This document shows, piece by piece, positions 41,509-54,291 of a stretch of DNA of 64,000 bases. The position numbers and the translations under genes were made by a program. This DNA is from Bugulina stolonifera (lineage: Eukaryota; Bryozoa; Gymnolaemata; Cheilostomatida; Bugulidae): assembly GCA_935421135.1 (NCBI GenBank), contig OW285188.1:6376733-6440732 (forward strand), in the 5' to 3' direction. The notes below the pieces were generated by a model. It was not told where the DNA came from and did not search any database. It worked only from the letters and a program-made list of their open reading frames with translations. Every line of letters starts with the position of its first letter. The first letter of the stretch is position 1.

Positions 41509-44500
41509 AGCTATTATAGCTAAGGGTGGTAGACTCCACTCCACCCGCCACACAGAGTACCTGATAAAACCAACACCAGTTCTACATGTAAGTTTAGATC
41601 TAGGTTGTCACCCACCAGCATGGGGTATCCTGTAATGAAGGAATAAATCCAAAGGCTATGACTTATATAGTCTGCCTTATCTAATGTATTCCAACTCTTC
41701 GAGATAATAATTCAAAGTGTCACTCATATTTACATGGTTACACATGGATTAAAATGTCCCATAAAATTATGATGTCACCAATCATCAATTCCATCTACTG
41801 TAACATCCCAAATATTATTCCAAGACTATTCTCATAAACAATATTGCTTGGCTGTTACACCTGTACGCACATGCGCATTCACTTTGCAGTCCACACATGT
41901 CCTACATATTACACATTGTAGCGTACATTATAGATATTTTATATATATTTGTACAATGTACATGCATATTTATATATAGACCTACATGACGATTTAATTT
42001 CGATTCCATTCATTAGATCAGTAGGTATGCAAGCAAAGCAACCGGAGTGTGATGTACAACCACTTTGACGAGAAAAAATAGAACAAGATTGGCTAGAGAC
42101 GCATTTCTTTGATCAAGATAAAATGCATGTCAATAACCATTTTGATCACGGTCGTGTGGCCTTTGATCACGGCCGTGTGGCCATTTTGAAAATTTTCCAT
42201 GGGGACTAATGAAATGAGGCCATGTTGATACATTGCATTCTCATGCAAAACTAGTAATAGTACTGCATACATTTATAGGCAGAATATAAACAGCATAGCA
42301 TCCTGTTTTTCTTGCTTATGACAGGTCGCTGATTGCTGACTGATGATTGATCTCCTGCACAGCTGCAATTATATGCAATGGAAGACAACTCTAGCCCCCA
42401 ATTAAACATGCATGTTGATTCTTGTCTGCAATTTGATGTGTTTAATCTGTTGACTTAATGTTGAAATAAAATATGTGTGCATTGTAATTAGCTTACCTTA
42501 GTCTGTGTGTGTAGTCTATTTATGTGTGTGATTGCAGTGTTCTTCTGCTACTGAATAGTATACACAGGTATACCACTGCCAGGTAACACTTAGTCCATTC
42601 AACTCATTCAAGGTGACACAAAGTCATAACTAATCTATAAAGGAGAGCGTAATTTGAAAAGTTCTATGTTATCTTGCTAAGCCTATAGAAATATATTAAA
42701 GTAAATTATTTATATATGTTGATACATGCAGTGTTATCAGTGTGTTCAAGCTTGAGGTGATGTGGCAGTTAGCTGTGATACTGGCATTGTTATCTTCAGA
42801 ATATTAATAATAACAAACAGTATGATAGTATAATATTATTGTAAGTATAATGGTCAAGTCAATGACCAGCCAAGAGTAGGCTAGTGACCAGAGTGGACTT
42901 ACAATTGAAGGACATTCAACTGTCAACTGTCCTGTTTATTTAATTTTAGATCAAATCATAGAAAATAGTGACTGCAGGAGGAGATTTTTAGTACAAAATG
43001 TGCTCCAAAACTGTCCCACACCAAACCTCAATCACAAAATAGGAGTAGCAGCTTGTACTGCACACAGCTATCCCACAAACTCCAATTTATGACATTATGT
43101 TATTTATGTACATTTGTAAGTAAAACAATTCATTTTGCTAGGGTCTACAATCTTTTTATCCCCCTCCTGAGGCCTTGGGGCTTTCAATCATGAAATATAA
43201 CCAGAAGTACACTGCACATGTCCACCTCGATTATCGTGACTGAAGAGAGTGCACAGCAGGAAGGAAGCGATTAATTAAATTGGAAAGAAAATTTTTGGAG
43301 GGGTATAATAAGGAAAACTCACTGCATTTTTGAAAAATATGCCTAAAATAGCCTAGAAGTATCTCACAAATAGGAGTGGCATAATAATATGTAGAGCATA
43401 CATCATTCTACAACTAGCCAATTATCTTTGATATTACTTAGTCTTATTCACAGGCAAGAAATTCTGACACCTAGCTATACAACACCTGATGAACAATGTA
43501 GAATATATTATAATTAGTACATAAATACATAATAATGAGCAGTTACAAAAATAATGTTATATGTAACCAATTTACATAGATTAGACATTTGCATATTATA
43601 TAATTATAATATTCTATTCTATTCTAAACAGTAGGCCACATTTAATATAGCTGTATCGTGCGATTTCCACACTGAAATACAATAGTACAATGTAATTTAA
43701 AGAGCCTAACTTACAGCGATAGAAGTTATTCCCTCTTGCTTACAATCTGATTTTATTTTTACATTGTATGTTCCAGTTACTGGCATGATCTAGTAATAAC
43801 CTTGAAGTAGTATAGTGATAGTAGAAGATAGTGTAACATTGCATTGACATCACTATTAATAGAACTTATGACTGCTAGCAATGTGAATATTATTCTCTAT
43901 TATTGTAGGTTAGAATGGCAGCACCAGCACTGTCTGTTCTGTCCTCGTAGCAAAATGCTTCACGCTGGGTTCATAACAGGCAGTGATTAAAAAGTGAGAC
44001 ACCTAAACGCGTGGTATATAAATTGCCACAGACATACTTGGTCACAACAGTCTGCCATTATTATTACAGTTGTAAATACCGCAGTACCGTATTTTTGACA
44101 TGCAGCGCAACACAACTAACAATAGGCTACATGTGCATGTAGACATAGACATGTATGTGCATGTACTCAACAGGGCACAACTGGAGAGCACAACTCCTAA
44201 AAACATGAAAAATTACTACAACTATCAATTACGTGTCCATTGCCAATACAATACATTGAATCTATAAATTGTCATGCAGCCTTGGAAATTTGTTTTTGGG
44301 TAGGACAACTGGGTTGAAGGGTAACATAACATAAGATGGAGAAGACAACTTCCTCATCTAGAATTTTAAAAATATTCTTGATCACATCAAAATGGTACCT
44401 GCCAGCGAAATTAAGGCCTGTTGTTGATGTCTCACTTAAGTAGCAAGAATGGTATACGATCTACATCTATAACTCAACTAAATAGCCATGTAGTATCTCA

Positions 44501-45312
44501 ATATATCTCTCCTTTATCCTAGCAGCTAATATCCCATTAGACGTGGGTTCATGTTATTCAGAAAAGAATCTGTACAATCTCCAGCATCTTTACTTGAAAA
44601 TACTTAAAACTCTACATAACACATTAGAATAGAAAATACCATGTAGTGGTTATATATAAAATATATTTAGTACTATTATTTAATATTATTATTATATCAA
44701 GACAATTAGTTAAAAAATAGACAAAATCTCAGATACAATTATGACATGAAGACGTGGAGCTTCATCACCCAAAATGGAAGACAATGGAATAAGATATTGC
44801 ACACAGCATTACAGAGTATTATTATAAACAGTTAATCGGAGTATATTGTCAGTGTGCTCATTCTACAGGAAGTACAGGAATGTGATGTCATCAGTAATCT
44901 ATACCCGCTAATATTACATTTCTCAAAATGTACTAATGTCATCAGAACATTATCCCAATTTATCCAGTACTAATAGCACTGAGGAACTAGTAAAGGGATA
45001 TCTTCGTAAAAATTAACCAATCACAGTCAGCTATTGGAAAAGGAACGCCACTACTGAAGCTACCACTCTGAACTATTGATTATTGATCATAATAAGAAGT
45101 TGTCTTCTCCTATCTCTACAATCGGTAGCTAAAGAGGTCCAATGCTTTACACACTAAAATATTGCTACTAGTTACTGCTTTTAAAAACATGGCAAGAATT
45201 CAACAAATCAACAAGAATATAATCGAAATGTCATTGAGATTCCATAATGAGGCTGGGTAGCAGCACAAGCTGAGTCAACCTACCGAAAACCATGAAGTCC
45301 AATCGGTGACGA
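41509..45312. other. Intergenic region, no gene recognised
   Basis: AT-rich DNA with no exon that I could support. At 42139-42186 a block of about 22 bases (TTTGATCACGGYCGTGTGGCC) occurs twice in tandem and contains the palindrome CACGGCCGTG. Part of a MITE copy lies near 45070-45130, overlapping neither neighbouring gene. Confidence 0.5.
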
Positions 45313-48300
45313 TTAACGGCTAAATGGAATCCAGAGACTTGGAAATCTCTTGGACAGTGCAAAGACACCGAGAGAGATAACTCCAAATGTGAAGGCCGCA
45401 GTAGAATAGAGGATGATCCTGTTACTAGACGTGTGAGTTGTCTCCCTTGTAATGTGATCGTTGGTTACAGCTGCACCACTATCCAATGTCTAAATAAATA
45501 TCATAATGAAATTTATAATATAATATAGTATATAGACATAGCGTATGGTGAGGTATGGATACAGAAAACAACACAGAGTTATAGATACAGGGGTGGATAC
45601 AGAAAAAGGAGCCTGAGCAAGATATATTTTGCAGCAAATTGCAATCAATTCTGTAATTTTACAAGGTTTATTTTAAACTAAAACAGAAGCAAATTTCACT
45701 CTGCATGGAGTGATATTATTGCACAGTGAAACAAAAATTAGTGTAATCTCCAAAATAGTGTACCTCTGGTAATCTTCCAACATTGCTCATTATCACGAAT
45801 ATAAAGGCAAAGACTGATTGTAATAACAAAGGGATGGGTGTTCAGACACACAATCCTATACTCATTACTTACTGTGAGGATCTCAGTCTTGAGTTGAGCA
45901 CAGACTAGCACCTGATTGTTACTGTTACCTTCCATCTCATGCAGGAATCTACGCAGTGCATGTACACCACGTCCATTCTACAAATATAGTTCCCTTCATA
46001 TTAGACTTTAAAATATAAGTCCATTCGCGGCAAACTCAGTCAAAGAGTTTCCAACCAGAAGTTTCCAAACTAATGCCGAATCACACACACATTGACCAAG
46101 TTGTTAGTGTGCAGTGTATACCACAGTGCACATGTATAGAGGGCAGACCCAGTAGATGCCCTGTAGATGCAGTGTATACCACAGTGCATACGTATAGAAG
46201 GTGGGCCCAGTAGATGCAGTGTATACCACAGTGCACATGTATAGAGGGCGGACTAGTAGATGCTCTGTGGATGTACACACCTTATCAACCTGCAGCAAGG
46301 ACGGATTTCTGTTAATCTGAGAAGTGACGTATCTGATAGTAGCATTCATACAGGCTGAATGACTCGCTATGTTTGCTATGATTGTTGTTACCTCAGCACA
46401 GCTACAACAGTCATGATAACATATATAATGTTGGTAAATGCCTACAGTGTAGAGAGTACAAGAGAGGAGTTGTCTACTTATCACACTGACATACTATGTA
46501 CATGTAACTAGTGTAGCATTGAATAGTATAAAGTCACAGTGCTTACAAACTTGACTCACAAATGGTAAAATAAAGTAAAATATACAGACCAATGAAATCA
46601 TAACATCAATGTCTATTTCAGTTTGAATACACAAAGAGGAATAATGGAATACGACAAACAAATGCATGTAACAGAGTAGAGTAAGTACACATGCACCTGG
46701 AGCAGCCAATCAGAGAGTCTCTAAGTTTTCATAAAATAGAGAATAAATCTTTGCAGTCATTGTGAAACCTACAGAGATAAGACGCCATGGGAAATAACCC
46801 GCACGTCTGCATTGTATACTGGAGAGGTCGGTGTACAACAAACAATGAACAGGAGACATCAGATAAGCTCACCTCAGCTGCTGCTGTGACTTCACTTTCT
46901 CATATGAAGGAATGCTGGCAGGTTTCCAGTCTTTCTTATGCAGTTCGTGAACAGAGTCTAGGATGAGTTTCCTATGACCAACAGATACAACCCCCACCTA
47001 CAGGGATTATAATATCGTGTAGAACATGTGGCATTGTACATTATCCTCATCAAAAGACAGTAAATCAGAAAAGAGAATTTGAAGCTAGAATTAGCTTCAG
47101 ATCATATGAAATGTTAAAAGTGTGATGGGAATTGTGAGATTAAATAGATACAATTTGCAGATGGGTAATGCACATGTAGTTTAGGACTCGGAATTTAGTT
47201 AAATTTGCCGTTGTAATTGTAAAAAAAACATAAAATCAAGATAGACGGTACATTGTGTAATTTGTGTAACCCAAAACTGGGAACCGAATAGACCCATGTA
47301 AATATGGAAACTCTTTCTTTTACTAACTAAAGTACAGTGAAGTACGGCTGTGTTTGAAACACTAAGGGAAAGTTATATATAATATATAATACTTCTGCAA
47401 TGCCTTAATTTCATCCAAAAAATCCTATATTAAATTTCTTTTTCAATTTTTTCATAGAGTTTTTAGTATGGCAAGCAACCGACTGCCTACCTGCACGAGT
47501 TCCTCATCTGTAATACTCAGTAGATGGTCCATTGTAATGTCGTGTGCCTGGAAGCTGGGTATGAGGGAGGGCAACTCCAAACCATAAAGGAATATTTCTA
47601 TATCTCCGAACTTGTTATACACTTTGCTATAATTATACAAATATTATCATATATAATATCATATCATATGAAGAACTAATGGTGACATTTAGTTATGTCT
47701 AACAATTTACTCAGTTGATATACATGAAAATGTAGACCTACAAGCATTGGTACTTATAAGCTGCTGATCATAATATGTTGTCCTCTTTCTCTTTCTATTG
47801 GAGAGAGAGGAATAGAAACTGAGAGAAAACAACTTCTTATTATGATCAATAGCTTATAAGACGTGCCATTGCCTACAAGGTTTATATTACATGTACCTGT
47901 ATACTTTACACGGAAACGCACTAAATAAATACTAACGGATAGTGTATTTTATAATATTATGTATGTGTAAATAACATGTAGGTGAACAAATCCTGAATTT
48001 GTAGATTGGTTGGTTTTAAACTCAAAGATTTAGATTGGTAGAGTGTAGCCAGTAAACATGTCACTATACTACCTACCCAGTAAGGTATACTTATCATATA
48101 GCACATGTGTAAGCTAGTGTGTGTATGCAGGTGTGTACCACTTACTCTATTCTAGCATCTTCCACTGCTACTGGGTCTCCTGGTGGTAGAGATACGCTCT
48201 CAGCTAGTACTAGAGGAGCAGAGGTGACTATATTACTAGTAGTAGTAGTGGCAGATGTACCAGCGTGATTAGTGGCTGGTCCATTACTAAGATCCGAGGT

Positions 48301-51300
48301 GGAAGGCACCTCCAAGGCCGCAGCATCACCATTGCTGTCACTATGAAACTGAGGCAATGAGGTGAGGTACTTGGATATCTGTATAATCAAGTGTAACAGA
48401 CATACACATCTACACTGTCCATGTAAGATATCCATGACATTCATCTCCCTGTTCATTATAGTCTGCCTCATACTTATTCTAACATTGCCTCACCATGTAT
48501 ATCAAGTAGCAAACCACCCACTAATAGGCTTTGCACTTTGACCACATGACCTATTAACTACTGTAAACATGAGAAAGTAACTGACAGTTAGAAAATTGCA
48601 GTAGACATTTGATACTGAATATCTCAGGCTTTTCTAAGTGTCTTCGCGACCTAAATTTCAGGCACAGGCCAATTTGCTAAAAAGTTTTCCGCCATACATC
48701 CATCACAGAGCCGCGGACACACCAGCCTGGGCCAAAAGCAAAATCCTCATTTTCACGCAAGGAAGTCAGGTGTGCTGATGAGCTAGGGATGGTTTCATCC
48801 GGCCAAGCAAAATCCCAGGCCGATAGCCCTTGTGGCCTGGGCCGGACGACCATTTTGCGATTTTTGTTTGCGACCCGGGTCCACCCAAAAGATCGCGTAA
48901 ACACTAAGAGTAGCTTGAAGCTTTAACAAGCACCTTACACTACAAGACAAACAAGACACCACTTACTACTACTAGCTACTACCTACTGACTACTAGCTAC
49001 CGGCTACTAGCTACTGACTACTAGCTACTGACTACTAGCTACTGACTACTAGCTACTGACTACTAGCTACTGACTACTAGCTACTGACTACTAGCCACTG
49101 ACTACTAGCTACTGACTACTAGCTACTGACTACTAGCTACTGACTACTAGCTACTGACTACTAGCTACTGACTACTAGCTACTGACTACTAGCTACTGAC
49201 CACTAGCTACTGACCACAAGTTGATTGATTGTTTACCTGAGAGAAAGTACTAGAAGATTGTGCTAGGTTTAGAGGTGATTGGCCTTGCAGAGTTCTCACA
49301 TTCACATCAGCTCCATGCTGGACGAGGGCTGTGACACACGCCACATTACCAGAGCTACATGCCCAGCACAAAGGCTAAAGTTATATACACAATAGTTATA
49401 ACTCCAATCTATCTGATGACATCAAATCTGGTGAAATCCAACGTAAATGAATGACACTGGAACAAAAAATAACTAACAATACAATCAACCTTACAGCGTC
49501 CAATAGCCAGGGAGATAGATATCTACGTACCGATTACCTATTCCATGAGGAACAGAGCACATACTTACAGTAAATCCTCTTTTCTCCGCCTTGTTAACAT
49601 CAGCACCAGCATCTAATAGGGCTTTTACAGCACCAATGTGTCCTTTCTTAGCAGCCATCATAAGGGGTGACATAGTATATCTACAGATATATCATGCATC
49701 ATAGTGGAGATAACTCTGTGATTCACATAATCATATCACAATGCATATAACGCAGCCTATAATAACTACACATGTGAACAGAAAATTTCTCTAAAGAAGT
49801 AGCAAGACCACAGTGCAGCTTGCAGATTGAGCACAGTGACATGACAGAAGTTACATACAAAGTAAATTAGTTTATCAGTAGGCTTGTAGCCATTTGAAAA
49901 CCTGGACACTGCAGAATAAATGTTTCCAAAAGTTGAAATAAAGTCACATTGAATTCAATATAAAAAGAATGTCAGATTTATAAAACACTATGATTCCTCT
50001 GAATAAGTGAGAGAAGAAAGCAGTACAATGATCACTATCAGTAGTTGAATGTTACATACTTATCTATTACATTGACATCTGCACCGTTAGATACCAGAAG
50101 TTTAACACATTTCTCAACTTCTTCCTCCTTGTTTGTGACATTGGATGTACAACAGGCCATCAGAGCTGTGGTAGAACCTGTGAAAGCACGTGTAGTCACA
50201 CTGTACATGCATATCGTATACATAACACTAATATAGCGAGTGAGTCACCCTTGTGTCACGTGAAATATACATTATATTACATATAATAATACAAGGAGTT
50301 GCTCTACCATGTAATATAATTATGTGTAATATATATATATACAAGGGGTTGCTTTTTCTACCATACAACATATACTAATACAAGGAGTTATCTTACCATA
50401 GTACATAGCATATTACAAACCTAAATTAGGATCGGCGCCATTAGAGAGTAACAGAGTCATCAGCGACTCATTCATCTGGTGAGCTGCATACATCAGTGGT
50501 GTCCAACCAGTGCGGAATGTTATATTCACATCTATACCTACACAGATACAGAGAGTGCTTATTAACATGAACTGGGCTCCAGCATACAGACTGACATCAT
50601 GTTATTCCACTATGTCCATAGCTTACCCTGTTCTATGTATTTCTTAGTAGAATCTGTGCTGCCTCGGATGATTGATAGCCTGAAGTCCTCGATATTCACC
50701 CCATTGTTGGTGGGGGAGGAGACCGGAATTTTACTCTTTGGAGGGTTGGTCTTTTTAGAAGCTTTGGCTTCATTACCAGCTGTACTCATAGCCCTTGCGC
50801 CCTGCAACAAAGGGAAGGAGCGATGAAGCTATACTGAAACTTGGGGGAGCCTTTTATATACATTTATTTTTTCCAGTTTGATTTTCCAGTAACACATTAC
50901 ACAGTGCACGCATATTTAACAATACAAATAACAGCAAATCTGAATTAGGTTAAAATAGGCCGAATAGGTTAAATTAGCAAAACATCACAACATACAAAAT
51001 TCTTTTGTCAAAGAGCAGCCAAAATTAGTTGAATCAAATTTAAAGCAAGAACAGCGTCAAAGCAATCAATGCCTCTGTATAGGGATTCACAGTTGACAAA
51101 CAATCTCAGTCATAGGCTCATGGAACTTACATGTACATTATTATAGAAGTACATACAACTATACTATTCTTGCAAACATGACATGCTGATAAGAAACAAC
51201 ATAACTTACAAATATAGACCTACTAGAGATACATGTATGAGTTACTCACTGGGAAGCCCCCTCTACCGGTAGTACTATTCACTGGGTAGTCACCCTGACT

Positions 51301-51399
51301 GTGAGTATTAGTACCGGCTGGTACGACCGGTGAGAAATCAAAATCATCGGAGTCGGAGTCTGAATACTCCTCGGCTGGGAGGGGAGCGTAGTTTGACAT
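45313..51399 (-). CDS. ASZ1: ASZ1/GASZ: ankyrin-SAM germline protein with C-terminal membrane anchor
   Basis: Twelve exons on the minus strand, phases consistent: 51399-51250, 50801-50627, 50537-50421, 50177-50060, 49680-49569, 49374-49237, 48378-48146, 47626-47491, 46997-46873, 46401-46281, 45977-45873, 45489-45313 (568 aa). The N-terminus is acidic (EEYSDSDSDDFDF). Ankyrin repeats span about 85-270: GWTPLMYAAHQMNE, EKCVKLLVSNGADVNVID, SPLMMAAKKGHIGAVKALLD, VTALVQHGADVNVRT. A Ser/Thr linker follows, then a SAM domain (about 349-420: YNKFGDIEIFLYGLELPSLI, HDITMDHLLSITDEELVQ, VGVVSVGHRKLILD), a helical segment, and a hydrophobic anchor at 535-555 followed by a basic tail. This order, and the FGD-E-FL-GL and DIT--HLL motifs, match vertebrate GASZ, which sits on the mitochondrial outer membrane and organises nuage and piRNA biogenesis. 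The protein is longer than the roughly 475-aa vertebrate form. Confidence 0.92.
46107..46265. repeat. Tandem repeat in an ASZ1 intron
   Basis: Three to four copies of a unit of about 45-60 bases containing GCAGTGTATACCACAGTGCA then CATGTATAGAGGGCGGAC, located between exons 46401-46281 and 45977-45873. Confidence 0.7.
47753..47860. repeat. Foldback MITE, best-preserved family copy
   Basis: Both ends read CTTATAAG. The arms continue as GCTGCTGATCATAATATG then TTGTCCTCTTTC on one side and the mirrored version (AACAACTTCTTATTATGATC) on the other, around a short loop. It is in the ASZ1 intron between exons 48378-48146 and 47626-47491 and is related to 5956-6048. Confidence 0.7.
48966..49216. repeat. 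14-bp minisatellite (CTAGCTACTGACTA)
   Basis: About 18 near-perfect tandem copies in the ASZ1 intron immediately downstream (gene sense) of exon 49374-49237, about 20 bases from the donor site. Confidence 0.92.
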
Positions 51400-52065
51400 T
51401 ATTGGTTAGAGATTAACGGGTCACACACAGACACACAGAACACTTCGGTCACTGCAAAGGGAATACGGAGTATATATATACATATTATGTTGTGCATTGT
51501 GTTGTATACATTATCATGATAAAAAGGTGACCGCTTTAGCGGAGGTAATACAGGTTAATTAGAGTCCTGAACACAGAGAGATTGAACCATGTGATAGGTC
51601 CTATTGTATGTCACATAATCATTATAGTACAATGCACTTTACATTATATACGGTCTACTTAGTAGTTTACATGTATGCATACATGATACCTATTGCGTAT
51701 TGCAATCTACATCCATCTGTAAGTAGTCATGAGAGAACAACTCTATCAGCTAAAACTGATTCTTTTTTCATAATATTATGAGAATAGATCCCTTTCTGTT
51801 CCTCATGTTGTACCTATGCATCTAATTTATTGTGTTTTATTAGTGCAATAATTTACTGGTATTGAAAGTAGGTCTTAGGAGATTCTAATACATTTAGACC
51901 AGCCTGCCTCTGTTACAGGGTGGCTTGTTGAATAAAAATAATACAAAATATTGCTTTGTTAAGACAAGAAATAACTACATAGTACCAAACCACAATAAAC
52001 AGCAAGCGACAACGAATGCATTAGCTTAAGACAAGTACAGGCCCCGGAGTATAATCAAACCTCAC

Positions 52066-52119
52066 CTTAGTGTGTTTATCGAGATCTTCCAGCTCGACAT
52101 TATTGATATTCCACAACAT
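52066..52119 (-). other. Candidate alternative first coding exon of ASZ1
   Basis: ATG followed by LWNINNVELEDLDKHTK, then donor AAG|GTGAGG in phase 0. It could splice in frame to ASZ1 exon 50801-50627 in place of exon 51399-51250. It could also be part of an unrecognised gene. Confidence 0.4.
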
Positions 52120-52265
52120 GGTTGACTACCAACAATGCAAAATTATTACAATGTATATTAAAACATAGAACTTTTAGCTACTACACGTCCTACAAAATAT
52201 CTTCATAGCAAATATACATTACGATAAATCTTTCGGATGGAATTGTAATAAGCGAATGCGAGCAT

Positions 52266-54285
52266 TGTAGTGACGACAAACGTCACAACTGTCACAACAC
52301 CGACAAACGTCACAAAAGTGCCCCGACAAACGTCACAATAATTTTTCGACAAACGTCACAACACCGACAAACGTCACAACAATTTTTCGACAAATGTCAC
52401 AACACCGACAAATGTCACAAAGGTTCAACGACAAACGTCACAATGCCAACAAATATCACAAATTTTCAATAAAATAACACCATAACACCAAAAATTGATG
52501 CTTTTTGCTTTAATTTACCCTTCAATTTGATTATTGTTTGCTGTGTTTTAAAAACTGAAGAAAACCGAAGATAGTTAAAAGCAGAGTGTGACAACTCCCA
52601 ATTGAGAACATGGAATTAAGGATTCAATTTTTTCGCTAAAAATCAAGACAGCTGAGCAGAAGCAGATCTACTTCTGCACAGTTGTCTTGGTTTTTAGCAA
52701 AAAGATTGAATCGATAATTTAATGTCTTCTATGTGGAGTTGTCATACTCTGCAGTCTATATAGTGATTATAATCGTTTAATACTAACTACATGTATATAC
52801 TCGTATAATAGCACATGCATATAACATGTTGATTAAAACTGAAACAAGTCTTTACTGGATGTCAACAATGATTGTAGCAAAATACGAATAGCTAGAATCA
52901 CTCAGGTAAGATAAAAACACCAGTTATTGCAGGGAATGTCAGGCTAAACGAATTATGAGATAGAGGTTACTTCCCAATATGATAATTGCATCGAGTTGCA
53001 TCTCGGTTTTTGATACGATTTTCTATGGGACAATTTTGTCGATTTTGAATTGAGAGCGAATAATTTCTGAAAAAAATAATTATATCAAAACATTGTGTAG
53101 CACTATGTCTAGTAGTAGAGTAGCATATATTTTTAATTTTATGTAGATTCTTGCATTTAGTTATACAGTGATGTACTTTGTTAGCAAGGAATTTATAGTT
53201 ATAGTTATACATTTAATAGTGATAAATAGGCAGGAGAGTTTCACCTGTCTTCATATTCTAGAAGCAGATGGTTCTAGGATTAAGGTGTCATAACATATTC
53301 CCTTTAGATCTGTTGCCTGCAGCTGCATGGTATTTTTAATTTAGAGAAGTGGTGGTGTATGTGAGACCTAGGCTATGTATACAGATGTTATGCAAAACTT
53401 CGGCCCTTTGACCAAAATGCGATTCAATGCAATTTTCATATAGTACACTGTACATGTAGTTAAATGGCCATTAAAGGATATTTCGTTTACATATGTAGCT
53501 TGCCCATATCTGGTAATGGCTGGTGTTTTCATCTTTATTGAGTGGTCCTTGCCATTCATATTTTGCTACAGTCATTGTTGCCATTCAGTAATGACTTGTT
53601 TCAGTCCTAATTAACATGTTATACTCGCATGTATATCATGCATGTACATGCATATTATCAAAATACGTGTGGTTACAGTCGTATTGAATGATTATAATTT
53701 ATTAAATGAATTCATTATGTAGGCTGCATAGTTAACAGCAGAGTGTGACAACTCCCAATAGAAGATACTAAATTAACAATTCAATTTTTTCGCTAAAAAT
53801 CAAGATGGTTGGGCAGAAGCAGGTCTACTTCTGCTCAGTTGTATTGGTTTTTGGCGAAAAAATTGAATTGCTAATTTCATGTTCTCTATTGGGAGTTGTC
53901 CCACTCTGCTTTTAACCATCTTCGGTTTTATTCAGTTTTGAAAACACAATAAACAAAAATAATCCAATTGAAGGATAAATCAAGGCAAAAAGCATTATTT
54001 TTGGTGTTATGGCATTATTTTATTGAAGATTTGTGATATTTGTTGGCATTGTGACGTTTGTCGTTGAACCTTTGTGACGTTTGTCGGTGTTGTGTCGTTT
54101 GTCGAAAAATTGTTGTGACGTTTGTCGGTGTTGTGACGTTTGTCGAAAAATTGTTGTGACGTTTGTCGGTGTTGTGACATTTGTCGGTGCACTTTTGTGA
54201 CGTTTGTCGGTGTTGTGACGTTTGTCGAAAAATTGTTGTGACGTTTGTCGGTGTTGTGACAGTTGTGACGTTTGTCGTCGCTACA
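52266..54285. mobile_element. Non-autonomous DNA transposon with long inverted arms
   Basis: A 2,020-base element flanked by a perfect 6-base direct repeat GAGCAT (52260-52265 and 54286-54291). It begins TGTAGTGACGACAAACGTCA and ends with the reverse complement (one mismatch). The inverted arms are about 490-550 bases (52266-52753 and 53733-54285). Each arm opens with a tandem array of CGACAAACGTCACAA-type units, then an AT-rich stretch, then a nested foldback of about 165 bases. The 1-kb middle has no recognisable transposase. The superfamily is not assigned. Confidence 0.88.
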
Positions 54286-54291
54286 GAGCAT

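Noticed and set aside
24001..46265. CRISPR-like interpretation of the tandem arrays at 31, 35 and 46 kb
   Set aside because: The units are directly adjacent with no unique spacers, and the context is intronic DNA of an animal genome.
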